DNA of 64,000 bases. Source: Ensifer adhaerens (GTDB lineage: Bacteria; Pseudomonadota; Alphaproteobacteria; Rhizobiales; Rhizobiaceae). The translations under genes and the position numbers were made by a program. This document shows positions 44,466 through 53,456 of the stretch, piece by piece. The notes below the pieces were generated by a model that was given only the letters and a program-made list of their open reading frames with translations, did not search any database and was not told the DNA's origin. The first letter of the stretch is position 1, and each line of letters begins with the position of its first letter. The stretch lies in the NCBI RefSeq assembly GCF_002940685.1, contig NZ_PNFP01000013.1, positions 62,001-126,000 on the forward strand, given 5' to 3'.

Positions 44466-45704
44466 ATGACCACCTCTATCGTCCTCGGCGCCGGCATGGT
44501 CGGCGTCTCTACCGCCCTCGCCTTGCAGGAGGCCGGGCACCAGGTACTGCTCATCGATCGCAAGGCGCCCGGCCGGGAAACCAGCTACGGCAATGCCGGC
44601 ATCATCCAGACCGAGGCCGTGGAGCCCTATGCCTTCCCGCGTTCCCTGCGCGAAATCGTAAGGGTCGCGCTGAAGCGCGGCAACGATACGGACTGGGGGC
44701 TCGGCGACATGCCGCGACTGGCGGGCCCGCTCTGGCGCTACTTCACGCAGTCGGCACCCGCGCCCTATGCGAGAACCATCGCGGCCTATTCGAAGCTGGC
44801 GCTGCGGGCAAGCGACGATCACGCGCGCTTTGTCGAACCCGCCAAGGCCGGCGACCTGATCGTCCGCCAGGGCTGGCGCGCGGTCTACCGTTCACCGGAA
44901 AAACTCGACGCCGCGGCCGCAACCGCCGAGCGGCTGAAGCGTGATTATGGCGTGCCGTCGGACGTGCTCACGTCCGACGAACTTGCGGCAGGCGAGCCTG
45001 CACTCAAATGCCGGCTGGCGGGCGCGGTCCATTGGACTTCACCCTGGACCTGCCGCGATCCCGGCGAGCTGGTCTCCCGCTACGCCGCGCTCTTTGTCGC
45101 CCGTGGCGGAAAGCTTGCCAGAGGTGACGCCATGTCCCTGCAACAGACCGGCGCCGGCTGGCGGGTCCTGGCGGAGGACGGAGACGTCGCGGCCGAAAAC
45201 GCGGTCGTCGCCCTGGGGCCGTGGTCCCCGGTGCTCGCGGCGCGGTTCGGCTATCGTGTACCCATGGTGTTCAAGCGCGGCTATCACTGGCACTTTGGCG
45301 GCGAGTACGGCCCTCGCATTTCGATGCTGGACGTCGACAGGTCCGCCCTCATCGCCCCGATGAACGCGGGGTGGCGGGTCCTGACCGGCGCGCACCTGGC
45401 GCCGCTCGGCGCAGCGCCTGCATCACGACAGATACGGCACGCCGTCAGCGCCGCCCGCGAACTCTTCGGGCTGCGCGAACCCGTTGAAGTAAAGCCATGG
45501 TCGGGCACGCGCCCCTGCATGCCCGACATGCTACCCGTCGTCGGGCCTAGCAGGCACAAGGGTCTGTGGTTCCATTTCGGCCACGGGCATCAGGGCTTTA
45601 CCCTCGGGCCGACAACAGCGCTTCTCCTGGCGGAACAGATGAGCGGGCATCACACCAATCCGTTGACCCTGCCCCTGTTGCCTCTCGCGCGAAACTGGGC
45701 GTAG
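44466..45704 (+). CDS. FAD-dependent D-amino-acid dehydrogenase/oxidase (DadA-like)
   Basis: 412 residues. The N-terminal FAD motif is SIVLGAGMVGVSTALALQEAG, followed by ETSYGNAGIIQ, both typical of DadA. The C-terminal part contains KPWSGTRPCMPDMLPVVGPS and HFGHGHQGFTLGP, the second flavin-contact region. It deaminates D-amino acids to keto acids. Operon position directly after the D-aminopeptidase gene matches this role. Confidence 0.9.
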   Translation: MTTSIVLGAGMVGVSTALALQEAGHQVLLIDRKAPGRETSYGNAGIIQTEAVEPYAFPRSLREIVRVALKRGNDTDWGLGDMPRLAGPLWRYFTQSAPAPYARTIAAYSKLALRASDDHARFVEPAKAGDLIVRQGWRAVYRSPEKLDAAAATAERLKRDYGVPSDVLTSDELAAGEPALKCRLAGAVHWTSPWTCRDPGELVSRYAALFVARGGKLARGDAMSLQQTGAGWRVLAEDGDVAAENAVVALGPWSPVLAARFGYRVPMVFKRGYHWHFGGEYGPRISMLDVDRSALIAPMNAGWRVLTGAHLAPLGAAPASRQIRHAVSAARELFGLREPVEVKPWSGTRPCMPDMLPVVGPSRHKGLWFHFGHGHQGFTLGPTTALLLAEQMSGHHTNPLTLPLLPLARNWA

Positions 45705-45707
45705 CCT

Positions 45708-45908
45708 TTAGGACTGCGCTCTGCGCAACCGTTGGCGACGCGGACGATTGACACCGCTGCAATGACGATCGGTACGCCGGCCGGCAGCGGTTTTGCGTTT
45801 GCGCCTGCAAAGGCACATACCTGCGTCTTTTCCGTCCTTGGGATTGCCCATGGCCGGCTCCTTTCTCGTCGAACGGACCAGCGTTTGGTAGACCCTGAAG
45901 GCCGACAT
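45708..45908 (-). CDS. Possible small basic protein
   Basis: 66 residues if started at the ATG after GGGAGGTCA; a second in-frame ATG at 45851 has AAGGAG six bases upstream and would give 47 residues. The C-terminal half is arginine-rich with two cysteine pairs. No family recognised. The remainder of the 45705-46227 stretch contains only a short dyad, ATCTTG-N5-CAAGAT, at 46177-46193, near the promoter of the next genes. Confidence 0.3.
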   Translation of the reverse strand: MSAFRVYQTLVRSTRKEPAMGNPKDGKDAGMCLCRRKRKTAAGRRTDRHCSGVNRPRRQRLRRAQS

Positions 45909-46227
45909 TGACCTCCCACGTTAAAGAGCTTCAGTGATTGCCGGGTCGCGAACCACCCTCACTGAGCGCGGCTCGACATGGACAGCCACGCGGTACCGTT
46001 CCACTTCAGCTCCCCATACCGGACCTTTCCGCGACATGTCGACGAGAGTTGCAACACAAGACTCGTGCCGGTGCACTGGATTGGCCGACGGTGCGGGAAC
46101 TGACTTCTTTCGGAATGTTTCAACCTTGCCGCATTAACCCACGGCAACAAGAAGCTGCCCATAGTAAATTAGGATTATCTTGAATAACAAGATTTGTGAA
46201 ATACACTTCTGGTAGAGAGGGGGGCTG

Positions 46228-46560
46228 ATGTTCTCGCTGTCACCGTTGGAATGGTTTCGACTTCTCTGCATGGTTACCTTTGCCGCGGGTGTCTTAATCG
46301 CTTTCGCAATCACTTTGCGTGTGCAGATCCACTTCGACGTATGGACCGATGTCACTCAACCGAACGCCGTTCAGATGGAGAAGGTACGCCGGGCAACGTG
46401 GGAGCTTTGGCACGGACAGGAATTCAGAAGGCAGCGCAAGATGATAAGTATCTGCACCTGCCTATGCCTTGCGGCCCTGGCTGGACTGGCGCTAACCGAC
46501 CCACGGTCCGATGTTCCGGATTCGGCGCCTGTGGTGCGGGCCGAAGGCGAACAGCAATGA
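46228..46560 (+). CDS. Small membrane protein of unknown function
   Basis: 110 residues with two hydrophobic segments (LLCMVTFAAGVLIAFAITL near residue 13 and MISICTCLCLAALAGLAL near residue 73) separated by a charged loop. The ATG follows GAGAGGGGGGCTG. It overlaps the next membrane-protein gene by four bases (ATGA), so the two are probably made together and may interact. No family recognised. Confidence 0.6.
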   Translation: MFSLSPLEWFRLLCMVTFAAGVLIAFAITLRVQIHFDVWTDVTQPNAVQMEKVRRATWELWHGQEFRRQRKMISICTCLCLAALAGLALTDPRSDVPDSAPVVRAEGEQQ

Positions 46561-46952
46561 CGACGCGTCTCCTGGCAGCCGCTGCCATCCTCGGGATCGG
46601 GTGGGGAGCAACCGCCTATGGGCTCGATGAACAAGGCATGCCCTCGACGTTAACGGAATGGATCGGCCTGTTCTCGTTCGTTCTGCTCCTCACGAGCTTC
46701 GGAACCGGTTGGGTTGTCGGTGTCTGGTGGATGCTGCAGGCGAGCGCACTCGTTGGGGACGGTGAAGGATGGCAGCAAAGATATCGCGAGCAGACCAGCC
46801 CTTTTCATCGCGGAGAAGAGTTCAAGACCGAGCGATGGATCGTCATTGTCTCGTTCTCGATCTTCTACACCGTGATCTGCGCCCTCAGCATCGTACAGTT
46901 TGCTGTTCACGGCCCAGGCAACGCCCACATCGACGCAGGCCCTGCACGGTGA
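46557..46952 (+). CDS. Small membrane protein of unknown function
   Basis: 131 residues with a signal-like N-terminus (LLAAAAILGIGWGATAYG) and two further hydrophobic segments (WIGLFSFVLLLTSFGTGWVV and WIVIVSFSIFYTVICALSI). Its start overlaps the stop of the preceding small membrane gene. A longer reading upstream is a shadow of that gene. Function unknown; a two-subunit membrane assembly is a guess. Confidence 0.6.
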   Translation: MTTRLLAAAAILGIGWGATAYGLDEQGMPSTLTEWIGLFSFVLLLTSFGTGWVVGVWWMLQASALVGDGEGWQQRYREQTSPFHRGEEFKTERWIVIVSFSIFYTVICALSIVQFAVHGPGNAHIDAGPAR

Positions 46953-47136
46953 ACGGGACGCGGTCGGTCCGCGACCCGATCATCGATCACGACGGTGTCG
47001 CCGGCGAAGCCTGATGTTCTTCGTCGGCGGCCGGCGTCCGCCGGGCACGTCAAGGCGCTTTGGTCATCGCAACAGATCGCCGTCGCTTCAACAGATAGCC
47101 CCCCGCCCAGCCGGCACACAATCCGCAACGGGATCG

Positions 47137-48186
47137 CTACATCGCGGATCGCCGCAACATGCCGAACAGGTCGCGCGGATCGTCGGGATCAGCGATGATG
47201 TCGATGTCCTGATAGAAATCGGTGCCCTTGACGATGTTGCGGACATATCGAAGGGCGGAGAAGTCCTCGATGGCGAAACCAACGCTGTCAAACAGCGTGA
47301 TCTGGGTTGCGTCACGGCGCCCGGGCAGCTCGCCGCGCACGACGCGCCAAAGCTCGGTAACCGGGTAATCCGGCGCCATCTGCTGGATCTCGCCTTCGAT
47401 GCGGGTTTGCGGCGTGTACTCGACGAACGTGTCCGCCCTCAGCAAAATGTCGCCGTGCAGTTCCGTCTTGCCGGGGCAATCGCCGCCAATGGCGTTGATG
47501 TGAATGCCCGCACCCACCATGTTGTCCGTGAGGATGGTCGCGAATTGCTTGTCGGCCGTGCAGGTCGTGATGATGCCGGCACCCTCGATCGCATCTTGCG
47601 CTGTCTTGCAGGCCGTGACCGTCAGGCCTGAGCCCTTGAGGTTCGCCAAGGTCTTTTCGGTCGCACGCGGATCGATGTCGTAGAGCCGGATTTCCTCGAC
47701 GCCAAGCACGGCTTTCATGGCGAGCGCCTGGAATTCCGCCTGGGCGCCGTTGCCGATCATCCCCATGACCTTGGCGCCCTTCGGCGCCAAGTGTCGGGCG
47801 GCCATTGCCGAAGTCGCTGCGGTTCGCAGCGCCGTCAGAAGCGTCATCTCCGTCAGAAGCACGGGATAGCCGGTGGAAACCTCCGCCAGAAGTCCGAAGG
47901 CCGTCACCGTCTGAAGCCCCTCCGCCATGTTTTTCGGATGACCGTTTACATATTTGAAGCTGTAGATCTCGCCGTCGGAGGTCGGCATCAGCTCGATCAC
48001 GCCCTCGCGGGAATGCGAGGCGACGCGTGGCGATTTGTCGAAGCTTTCCCACCTGAGGAAGTCGGCTTCAACCGCGTCCGTGAGTTCCATCAACATGCGT
48101 TCGACGCCGACGTGATGCACGAGGCGCATCATGTTTTCGACGCTGACGAAGGGCACGAGCGCTTTCGAGGAAGGAGGGAGAACCAT
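47137..48186 (-). CDS. ocd: Ornithine cyclodeaminase
   Basis: 349 residues. The NAD-binding motif MGMIGNGAQAEFQAL lies near residue 143, preceded by the substrate-site region FKYVNGHPKNMAEG and LTALRTAATSAMAARHLAP; the catalytic Asp is in INAIGGDCPGKTEL. The enzyme converts ornithine to proline and ammonia with bound NAD. No arginase gene accompanies it here. It is on the same strand as the RraA-like gene but is separated from it by 352 bases holding a strong hairpin, so it is likely a separate unit. Confidence 0.9.
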   Translation of the reverse strand: MVLPPSSKALVPFVSVENMMRLVHHVGVERMLMELTDAVEADFLRWESFDKSPRVASHSREGVIELMPTSDGEIYSFKYVNGHPKNMAEGLQTVTAFGLLAEVSTGYPVLLTEMTLLTALRTAATSAMAARHLAPKGAKVMGMIGNGAQAEFQALAMKAVLGVEEIRLYDIDPRATEKTLANLKGSGLTVTACKTAQDAIEGAGIITTCTADKQFATILTDNMVGAGIHINAIGGDCPGKTELHGDILLRADTFVEYTPQTRIEGEIQQMAPDYPVTELWRVVRGELPGRRDATQITLFDSVGFAIEDFSALRYVRNIVKGTDFYQDIDIIADPDDPRDLFGMLRRSAM

Positions 48187-48538
48187 TTGGCAGTTCCTTG
48201 CGAGGTTGATGCTGAACGCTTCGACGGAGCTATCGCGCCGGTGAATCCAGTGTCTTCACTTCGAGGAATTCGTCCAGTCCGAAGTGGCCTCATTCGCGCC
48301 TTGCCCCGGACGATTTCTATCCACCGAAGGGTGGAAATCGGCGAGGTAAAAGTCCTGTCCACCCACTTTGAGGGCCGTGCGGTCTTCGGGGATCCGGGTT
48401 TTGTCGGAACTGACAGGGCGTGTGACGGACGGGCCTGAGGCGGAACCACGGTTCTGCCTCAGGCGAAAACATGCGACCTCGATCGACGGAAGGGGTTCTG
48501 ACGTCTGCGCGGTGCCCATCGCCGGCCCGATGAGCTGG
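48187..48538. other. Intergenic stretch with hairpin only
   Basis: 352 bases between the ornithine cyclodeaminase start and the RraA-like stop. The reading frames present are not convincing. The one recognisable element is the 48433-48464 hairpin; the promoter of the cyclodeaminase gene should lie in the part near 48190-48400. Confidence 0.4.
48433..48464 (-). terminator. Strong hairpin downstream of the RraA-like operon
   Basis: Arms GCCTGAGGCGGAACC and GGTTCTGCCTCAGGC pair over 15 positions with one G-T mismatch and a 2-base loop, 75 bases past the RraA-like stop. There is no clear T-tract on the minus strand, so it may terminate inefficiently or protect the 3' end of the mRNA. Confidence 0.5.
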
Positions 48539-49216
48539 TCAGCGGTCGAAACTGCAGCCCAACCGCTCCAGCTCCCGGTCAACCCAGGATCGGTCAATGT
48601 CGCCGCGCATCGTCGCCGTCATCTGCTTGGCCTCGGCATCGTGTTTGGCGCGGGTCGCCTTGAGGATCGTGTCGACATCGGCTCTTGGAATGCAGACCAC
48701 ACCATCGAAATCCCCGAGAACGAGATCTCCCGGATTGATGACCATGCCGGCTATCGAAATCTGAAAACCGATTTCGCCGGGACCGGTGCGGTAAGGGCCT
48801 CGATGCGTCACGCCGATCGCATAAAGCGGCAATTCCTGGGCGCGTATGGCCTCGGCGTCGCGGATCGCACCGTTGAGAACGAAGCCGGCGACCCCGCGCT
48901 TTACCGCGTGGGCCAACATCAGCTCGCCCATGAGCGCGTTGGTGGTATCGCCGCCGGCATCGACGACGATGACGTCACCGGGTCTGGCGATGTCGATCGC
49001 CTTGTGCAGCATCAGGTTGTCGCCGGGGCAAGTCTTGACCGTGAGCGCCGGGCCGGCCAGCACGCCGCCGCCGTGCATCGGGCGCAACCGGTCTCCGCCG
49101 GCGACCAGCCTGGACATGCTGTCGGACACATTGGCGACAGGCAAGGCGCGGAACGCCTCGACATGGGAGGGATCGACACGTTCCATGTCGCTCTTCACTC
49201 GGAAACCGATCGGCAT
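48539..49216 (-). CDS. RraA/4-hydroxy-4-methyl-2-oxoglutarate aldolase-like protein
   Basis: 225 residues from ATG 49216 (GAGGAGAG upstream). The conserved block VVDAGGDTTNALMGELMLAHAVKRG followed by GFVLNGAIRD carries the Arg-Asp pair that binds the metal and substrate in HMG/CHA aldolases. Related proteins are also RNase E regulators, but the catabolic neighbours (2-hydroxyacid dehydrogenase, CitE-like lyase, CoA-transferase) favour an aldolase releasing pyruvate or oxaloacetate. Confidence 0.87.
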   Translation of the reverse strand: MPIGFRVKSDMERVDPSHVEAFRALPVANVSDSMSRLVAGGDRLRPMHGGGVLAGPALTVKTCPGDNLMLHKAIDIARPGDVIVVDAGGDTTNALMGELMLAHAVKRGVAGFVLNGAIRDAEAIRAQELPLYAIGVTHRGPYRTGPGEIGFQISIAGMVINPGDLVLGDFDGVVCIPRADVDTILKATRAKHDAEAKQMTATMRGDIDRSWVDRELERLGCSFDR

Positions 49217-49239
49217 CTCTTGTTCTCTCCTCGGAACGG

Positions 49240-50268
49240 TTAGGCTGGCTGTTTGCGCAGGCCGAGGCTCTGCGGCGTGGCAAGGCTGAAGGCGTCGGGC
49301 TCTTCGCCGCCGAGCACGCGGATGATGTGCCGTGCGGCGATCTCTGCCATGGCCTTTGACGAGCCCTTGGTCACGCCGCCGATATGCGGCGTGGCCAGCA
49401 GGTCCGGCGCTGCCCATAGCGGGTTGTCTGCGGCCGGTGGCTCTGTGGCGAAGCTGTCGAGGGCGGCACCCGCGATGCGCTTGTCGCGCAAGGCGGAGGC
49501 GAGCGCGGCCTCATCGACGAGGCCGCCACGGGCGGTGTTGACGATGAATGACGTCGGCCTCATCAACGAAAGGCGACGCGCGTCGATCAGGTGGCGCGTT
49601 TCGGCCGTCAGCGGGCAATGCAGGCTGACGATATCGGCGCGGCGGACAAGATCGTCCACATCGCTGACGGTCTCGACCCTCTCCTCGGCGAGCCCCGCCG
49701 CCGCGTGCGGATCGTAGACGATCACGTCCATGCCGAGCGCGCGGGCCATCGCCGCGGTTTCCCGGCCGATCGCGCCATAGCCGACGAGCCCCATCACCGT
49801 GCCGGCAATGTCCCGTCCCATGAAGGTCGGCTTCGGCCAGCGACCGTTCTTGACCGCCGCCGTCAGCGGCCCGATCTCCTTGAGCAGGGCGAGCGAAAGA
49901 GCGATCGCGTGTTCGGCAACCGCGCGTGCGTTCGATCCCATGGAACGCAGCACCGGCACGCCCCGGTCCGCCGCCGCCTGGATGTCGACATTGTCGACGC
50001 CGACACCATGTTTGACGATAACCTTCAGGTTCGGCGAGGCGGCGATCACCGCCTCGCTGATCTGCCCCTGACGAACCATGATTGCATCGATCCCGAGTTC
50101 GGCGGCGCGCGCAGCGACGACATCGGAGGCGTCGTAGGGCGGCGAGAAGAAGACATCGCAGTCATGCGCATTGAGCAATTCGACCGCACTTGAAGCGATC
50201 GTATTGTGGGTGACGAGAACGCGCCATTTGCGGCGGCGCTCACCCGTGGCGCTGGAAGGGTTTGGCAC
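49240..50268 (-). CDS. D-isomer-specific 2-hydroxyacid dehydrogenase
   Basis: 342 residues from GTG 50268, which has GGAG at proper spacing (TTG 50280 is an alternative). NAD-binding GLVGYGAIGRETA lies near residue 155. The catalytic arginine is in NTARGGLVDE and the histidine in LLATPHIGG. It interconverts 2-hydroxy and 2-oxo acids, for example glyoxylate/glycolate or hydroxypyruvate/glycerate. In this operon it probably handles the oxo acid released by the lyase or aldolase. Confidence 0.9.
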   Translation of the reverse strand: MPNPSSATGERRRKWRVLVTHNTIASSAVELLNAHDCDVFFSPPYDASDVVAARAAELGIDAIMVRQGQISEAVIAASPNLKVIVKHGVGVDNVDIQAAADRGVPVLRSMGSNARAVAEHAIALSLALLKEIGPLTAAVKNGRWPKPTFMGRDIAGTVMGLVGYGAIGRETAAMARALGMDVIVYDPHAAAGLAEERVETVSDVDDLVRRADIVSLHCPLTAETRHLIDARRLSLMRPTSFIVNTARGGLVDEAALASALRDKRIAGAALDSFATEPPAADNPLWAAPDLLATPHIGGVTKGSSKAMAEIAARHIIRVLGGEEPDAFSLATPQSLGLRKQPA

Positions 50269-50295
50269 TGTTTTCTCCAATAGCGTGGGGCAAGG

Positions 50296-51144
50296 TCAAT
50301 GTGAGGCGCGCAGCAGCAAGGCGCGGGCGCGGGTGACAATCGGCAGGTCGACAAACTTGCCCTCGAAGACGAAGGCACCGACGCCGTCGGCTGACGCGGC
50401 ATCCGCCGCATCGATGAGGCGTCGGGCTCGGTCGAGTTCGGCTTCGGACGGCGAAAAGCCGTCGTTCAGCAAGGCAACGACGCTCGGATGGATGCAGGTC
50501 GCGCCATCGAAGCCGAAGTCCTTGGCCTCCTTTATCGCGGCGGCGAGCGCCACCTTGTCGGCATAATCTGCGGTGCTGCGCAGCAATCCGAAGGACATGA
50601 TCCCCGCGGCTTTCGCCGCGTAGTGAATCAGCAGCTTCGGCAGACGCAGAACCTCCGGCGTCGGTTGCGCCGCCATGGATGTGGCGAGATCTTCGCCACC
50701 AGCCGAAATCGCGAAAACCCGGGGCCCTGCAGCGATGGACGCGACATTCTGCAATCCGATCGGATCCTCGATCAGCGGCACGAAGCGCATCTGGCTGCGA
50801 CCGGTCGCCGCTTCGATCGGCTGCAGATGGCGGTCGAGCCTGTGCAGGAGCTCAGGCGAGGAAACCTTGGGCACGTAAAGCGCATCGGCGCCGGCTACGC
50901 AGGCCGCCGCCGCATCCGCAAGCATCGCCGCCTCGTCATGCGTGTTGATCCTGACGATGACCATCGCGCCACTCTGGCCGACCATCGGCAGGTTCTGCCC
51001 GAGGGCTGCCCTTGCGGATTCCTTCTCGCTGGGCGCGACCGCATCTTCGAGATCGACGATGATCGCGTCGGCGCCACGCTCATGCGCCTTTTCGAGGAAC
51101 CGCGGCGAACTGCCGGGGACATAGAGGAGCGAGCGCAGCCTCAT
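50296..51144 (-). CDS. CitE/HpcH-family CoA-ester lyase
   Basis: 282 residues. The TIM-barrel opening RSLLYVPGSSPRFLEKA and the metal site IIVDLEDAV are typical of CitE-like malyl/citramalyl-CoA lyases, as is the C-terminal GATCIHPSVVALLN. It splits a 3-hydroxyacyl-CoA into acetyl-CoA or propionyl-CoA plus an oxo acid. It overlaps the CoA-transferase gene by four bases, so the two steps are probably consecutive. Confidence 0.9.
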   Translation of the reverse strand: MRLRSLLYVPGSSPRFLEKAHERGADAIIVDLEDAVAPSEKESARAALGQNLPMVGQSGAMVIVRINTHDEAAMLADAAAACVAGADALYVPKVSSPELLHRLDRHLQPIEAATGRSQMRFVPLIEDPIGLQNVASIAAGPRVFAISAGGEDLATSMAAQPTPEVLRLPKLLIHYAAKAAGIMSFGLLRSTADYADKVALAAAIKEAKDFGFDGATCIHPSVVALLNDGFSPSEAELDRARRLIDAADAASADGVGAFVFEGKFVDLPIVTRARALLLRASH

Positions 51145-52373
51145 TCGGTGCGTCCTCCCATGATCAGATCGATCTCGTCGGCCGACAGCCCCGCTTCTGC
51201 GAGCACGTCCCGCGTGTTTTCGCCGAGCGACGGCGCCGGTTTGCGCCAGACACCCGGCGTTTCCGACATTCGAGGCAGGATGTTGTGCATCGGCAAGGTA
51301 CCAAAATCACGATCCTCGACCTCTGTGAAAACCTCGCGCTCGACGAAGTGCGGATCGGAAAAGGCATCGGCGATGTTGTAGACGGGGCCGACTGTCGCCC
51401 CCGCCTCCCGCATCACCTCGAGCGCGTCGTCACGGTCGCGCGTCGCGAACCAGGCCCCAACCGCCTCGTCGACCAGCGGCCGGTTGAAAACCCGGTCGGT
51501 ATTGGTCGCAAAGCGTGGGTCGTCGATCATGTCGGCCCGGCCGATGATCTCGAAGATCCGCTTCGCCACGGCCTGGGTCGAGCCCGACAAGGCGACGAAC
51601 TTGCCATCCGCGCAGCGATAGACGTTCCGCGGCGACGTCGTGTTCGAACCGCTGCCGACGCGCTCCTTGATCTTGCCGGTCGTCTTGTAGATCGCGGCCT
51701 CCGGCCCGAGCACGGAGAACATCGGCTCGAGAAGGGAAAGGTCGATGACCTGACCGCGGGCAATACCCCGCTCGCGGGCCAGAAGCGCCGTACTGACTGC
51801 GGAGGCGCCGTAGATGCCGGCGATCATGTCGGCAAGCGCCAGCGGCGGCAGCACCGGCTCGCGATCGGGAAATCCGGTACGCGCGGCAAAGCCGCTCATC
51901 GCTTCGACGAGGGTGCCGAAGCCGGGAAGCTCCGCATAGGGACCGGTCTGCCCGAAGCCGGAAATACGCACGATGATCAGGTCGGGATTGCGCGCCAGAA
52001 GCTTTTCCGGCGCCAGTCCCATCTCTTCGAGCGTGCCCGGGCGAAAGTTCTCGATGAAGACGTCAACCGTGTCGAGCAGCTTGAACAGCGCGTCCATCGC
52101 CGCCGGTTCGCGAAGGTTGAGCATGACCGAACGCTTGTTGCGGCCATAGGTCTTCCAGTAGAGCGAACTTCCCCCGTCGCGCCAGTCGCGCAAGGGGTCG
52201 CCGGCCGGCGGCTCGACCTTGATCACGTCGGCACCGAAATCGCCGAGCTGAAGCGACAGCATGTTGCCGGCAACGAGCCGGGACAGGTCGACGACACGGA
52301 TGCCGTCGAGCGGCCCTTTTGCGCTCGCGTCGAAGCGTTTCGGTTCCCTGGTCATTGAATGATCCGTCCTCAT
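51141..52373 (-). CDS. CaiB/BaiF-family (class III) CoA-transferase
   Basis: 410 residues. LDGIRVVDLSRLVAG and LQLGDFGADVIKVEPPAGDPLRDW form the conserved N-terminal CoA-binding region, with KRSVMLNLREPAAMDAL following. The catalytic aspartate lies further on, in the FIENFRPGTLEEMGL region or just after it. It moves CoA from a donor such as succinyl-CoA to a dicarboxylic acid. It starts three bases after the ABC ATPase stop; an in-frame ATG at 52355 is a possible alternative. Confidence 0.9.
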   Translation of the reverse strand: MRTDHSMTREPKRFDASAKGPLDGIRVVDLSRLVAGNMLSLQLGDFGADVIKVEPPAGDPLRDWRDGGSSLYWKTYGRNKRSVMLNLREPAAMDALFKLLDTVDVFIENFRPGTLEEMGLAPEKLLARNPDLIIVRISGFGQTGPYAELPGFGTLVEAMSGFAARTGFPDREPVLPPLALADMIAGIYGASAVSTALLARERGIARGQVIDLSLLEPMFSVLGPEAAIYKTTGKIKERVGSGSNTTSPRNVYRCADGKFVALSGSTQAVAKRIFEIIGRADMIDDPRFATNTDRVFNRPLVDEAVGAWFATRDRDDALEVMREAGATVGPVYNIADAFSDPHFVEREVFTEVEDRDFGTLPMHNILPRMSETPGVWRKPAPSLGENTRDVLAEAGLSADEIDLIMGGRTE

Positions 52374-52376
52374 GCG

Positions 52377-53456
52377 TCAGGCCTGCGGGCGGGACTGCGC
52401 GGAAAACAGGGTCGACGCTTCCGGCGGCACGTAGACGAAGACCTGGCTGTCGGCGATCTCCCGGCTTGTCTGTACGCGGAAGGTGCTGCCGGCGCCGACA
52501 AGCTCATACTGGTAGACGGACCCGAGATAGGCCCCGCCCTGCACCGTCGCCTGCACCACGTTGTCGCCGGCGCCACCGACGATCTGCAGGCGTTCCGGAC
52601 GAACCGCAACGACCACGTTTTCACCAGTGCCGCCCGCGCCGACCTTGGCGCGGATGACCGTTCGATCGTCCAGGCGGACGCTTGCGGCTCCATCGCTGCC
52701 GCCGACCACGGTCCCGGTAAGGAAGTTCGACGAACCGATGAAGTCGGCAACGAAGGCATCGGCCGGGGTCTCGTAGATCTCCTTCGGGGTGCCGAGCTGC
52801 CGGATGCGGCCAGTGTCCATGACCGCGATGCGGTCGGACACCGCAAGCGCCTCGGCCTGATCGTGCGTGACGTAGACGGTCGTTACGCCAAGCCGTTCCT
52901 GCAGTTCGCGCAGCCAGACGCGCGCCCGTTCACGCAGCTTGGCATCCAGATTGGAGAGAGGTTCATCGAGAAGCAGGAGGCCCGGGCGATAGACCAGCGC
53001 ACGCGCAAGGGCGACGCGCTGCTGCTGTCCGCCGGAAAGCTCAAACGGGTAACGCTCCGCAAAGCGCCCCATCTCGACCAGTTCGAGCGCCTCCCTGATC
53101 CGCTCGTCCTGCTCGGCGCGCCCGATCTTTCTCAACTTCAGCGGATAGGCGAGGTTCTGGGCGACCGACATGTGCGGCCACAACGCATAGCTCTGGAAAA
53201 CGAGGCCGATGTTGCGCTGCTCGGGCGGCACGACGGTTCCGCTTCTGCCGTCGAAAAGCACGCGCTCGCCCATCCGGATTGCACCGGAGGTCGCGTGGTT
53301 GAGCCCGGAGATCGCAAACAGCGTGGTCGACTTTCCGCAGCCGGACGGTCCGAGCAGCGTCAGGAATTCCCCCTTCGGGATCGTCAACGAGACGTTGCTG
53401 ACGGCCTTGTAGGAACCGTAGCTGATGGAAAGGTCGTCGAGGATGAGATCAGCCAT
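52377..53456 (-). CDS. ABC transporter ATP-binding protein (PotA/FbpC type)
   Basis: 359 residues. Walker [12 protein letters not shown], signature LSGGQQQRV, Walker [16 protein letters not shown], switch VTHDQAEAL, and a C-terminal TOBE domain. Energises the permease encoded upstream, whose stop it overlaps by eight bases. Family members import Fe3+, polyamines, thiamine or phosphonates; given the downstream enzymes an organic acid is an alternative substrate. Confidence 0.92.
   Translation of the reverse strand: MADLILDDLSISYGSYKAVSNVSLTIPKGEFLTLLGPSGCGKSTTLFAISGLNHATSGAIRMGERVLFDGRSGTVVPPEQRNIGLVFQSYALWPHMSVAQNLAYPLKLRKIGRAEQDERIREALELVEMGRFAERYPFELSGGQQQRVALARALVYRPGLLLLDEPLSNLDAKLRERARVWLRELQERLGVTTVYVTHDQAEALAVSDRIAVMDTGRIRQLGTPKEIYETPADAFVADFIGSSNFLTGTVVGGSDGAASVRLDDRTVIRAKVGAGGTGENVVVAVRPERLQIVGGAGDNVVQATVQGGAYLGSVYQYELVGAGSTFRVQTSREIADSQVFVYVPPEASTLFSAQSRPQA

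Noticed and set aside
45921..46037. Minus-strand 38-codon frame beginning MSRKGPVWGAE
   Set aside because: The amino-acid pattern is somewhat protein-like, but there is no ribosome site and no conserved feature to support it.
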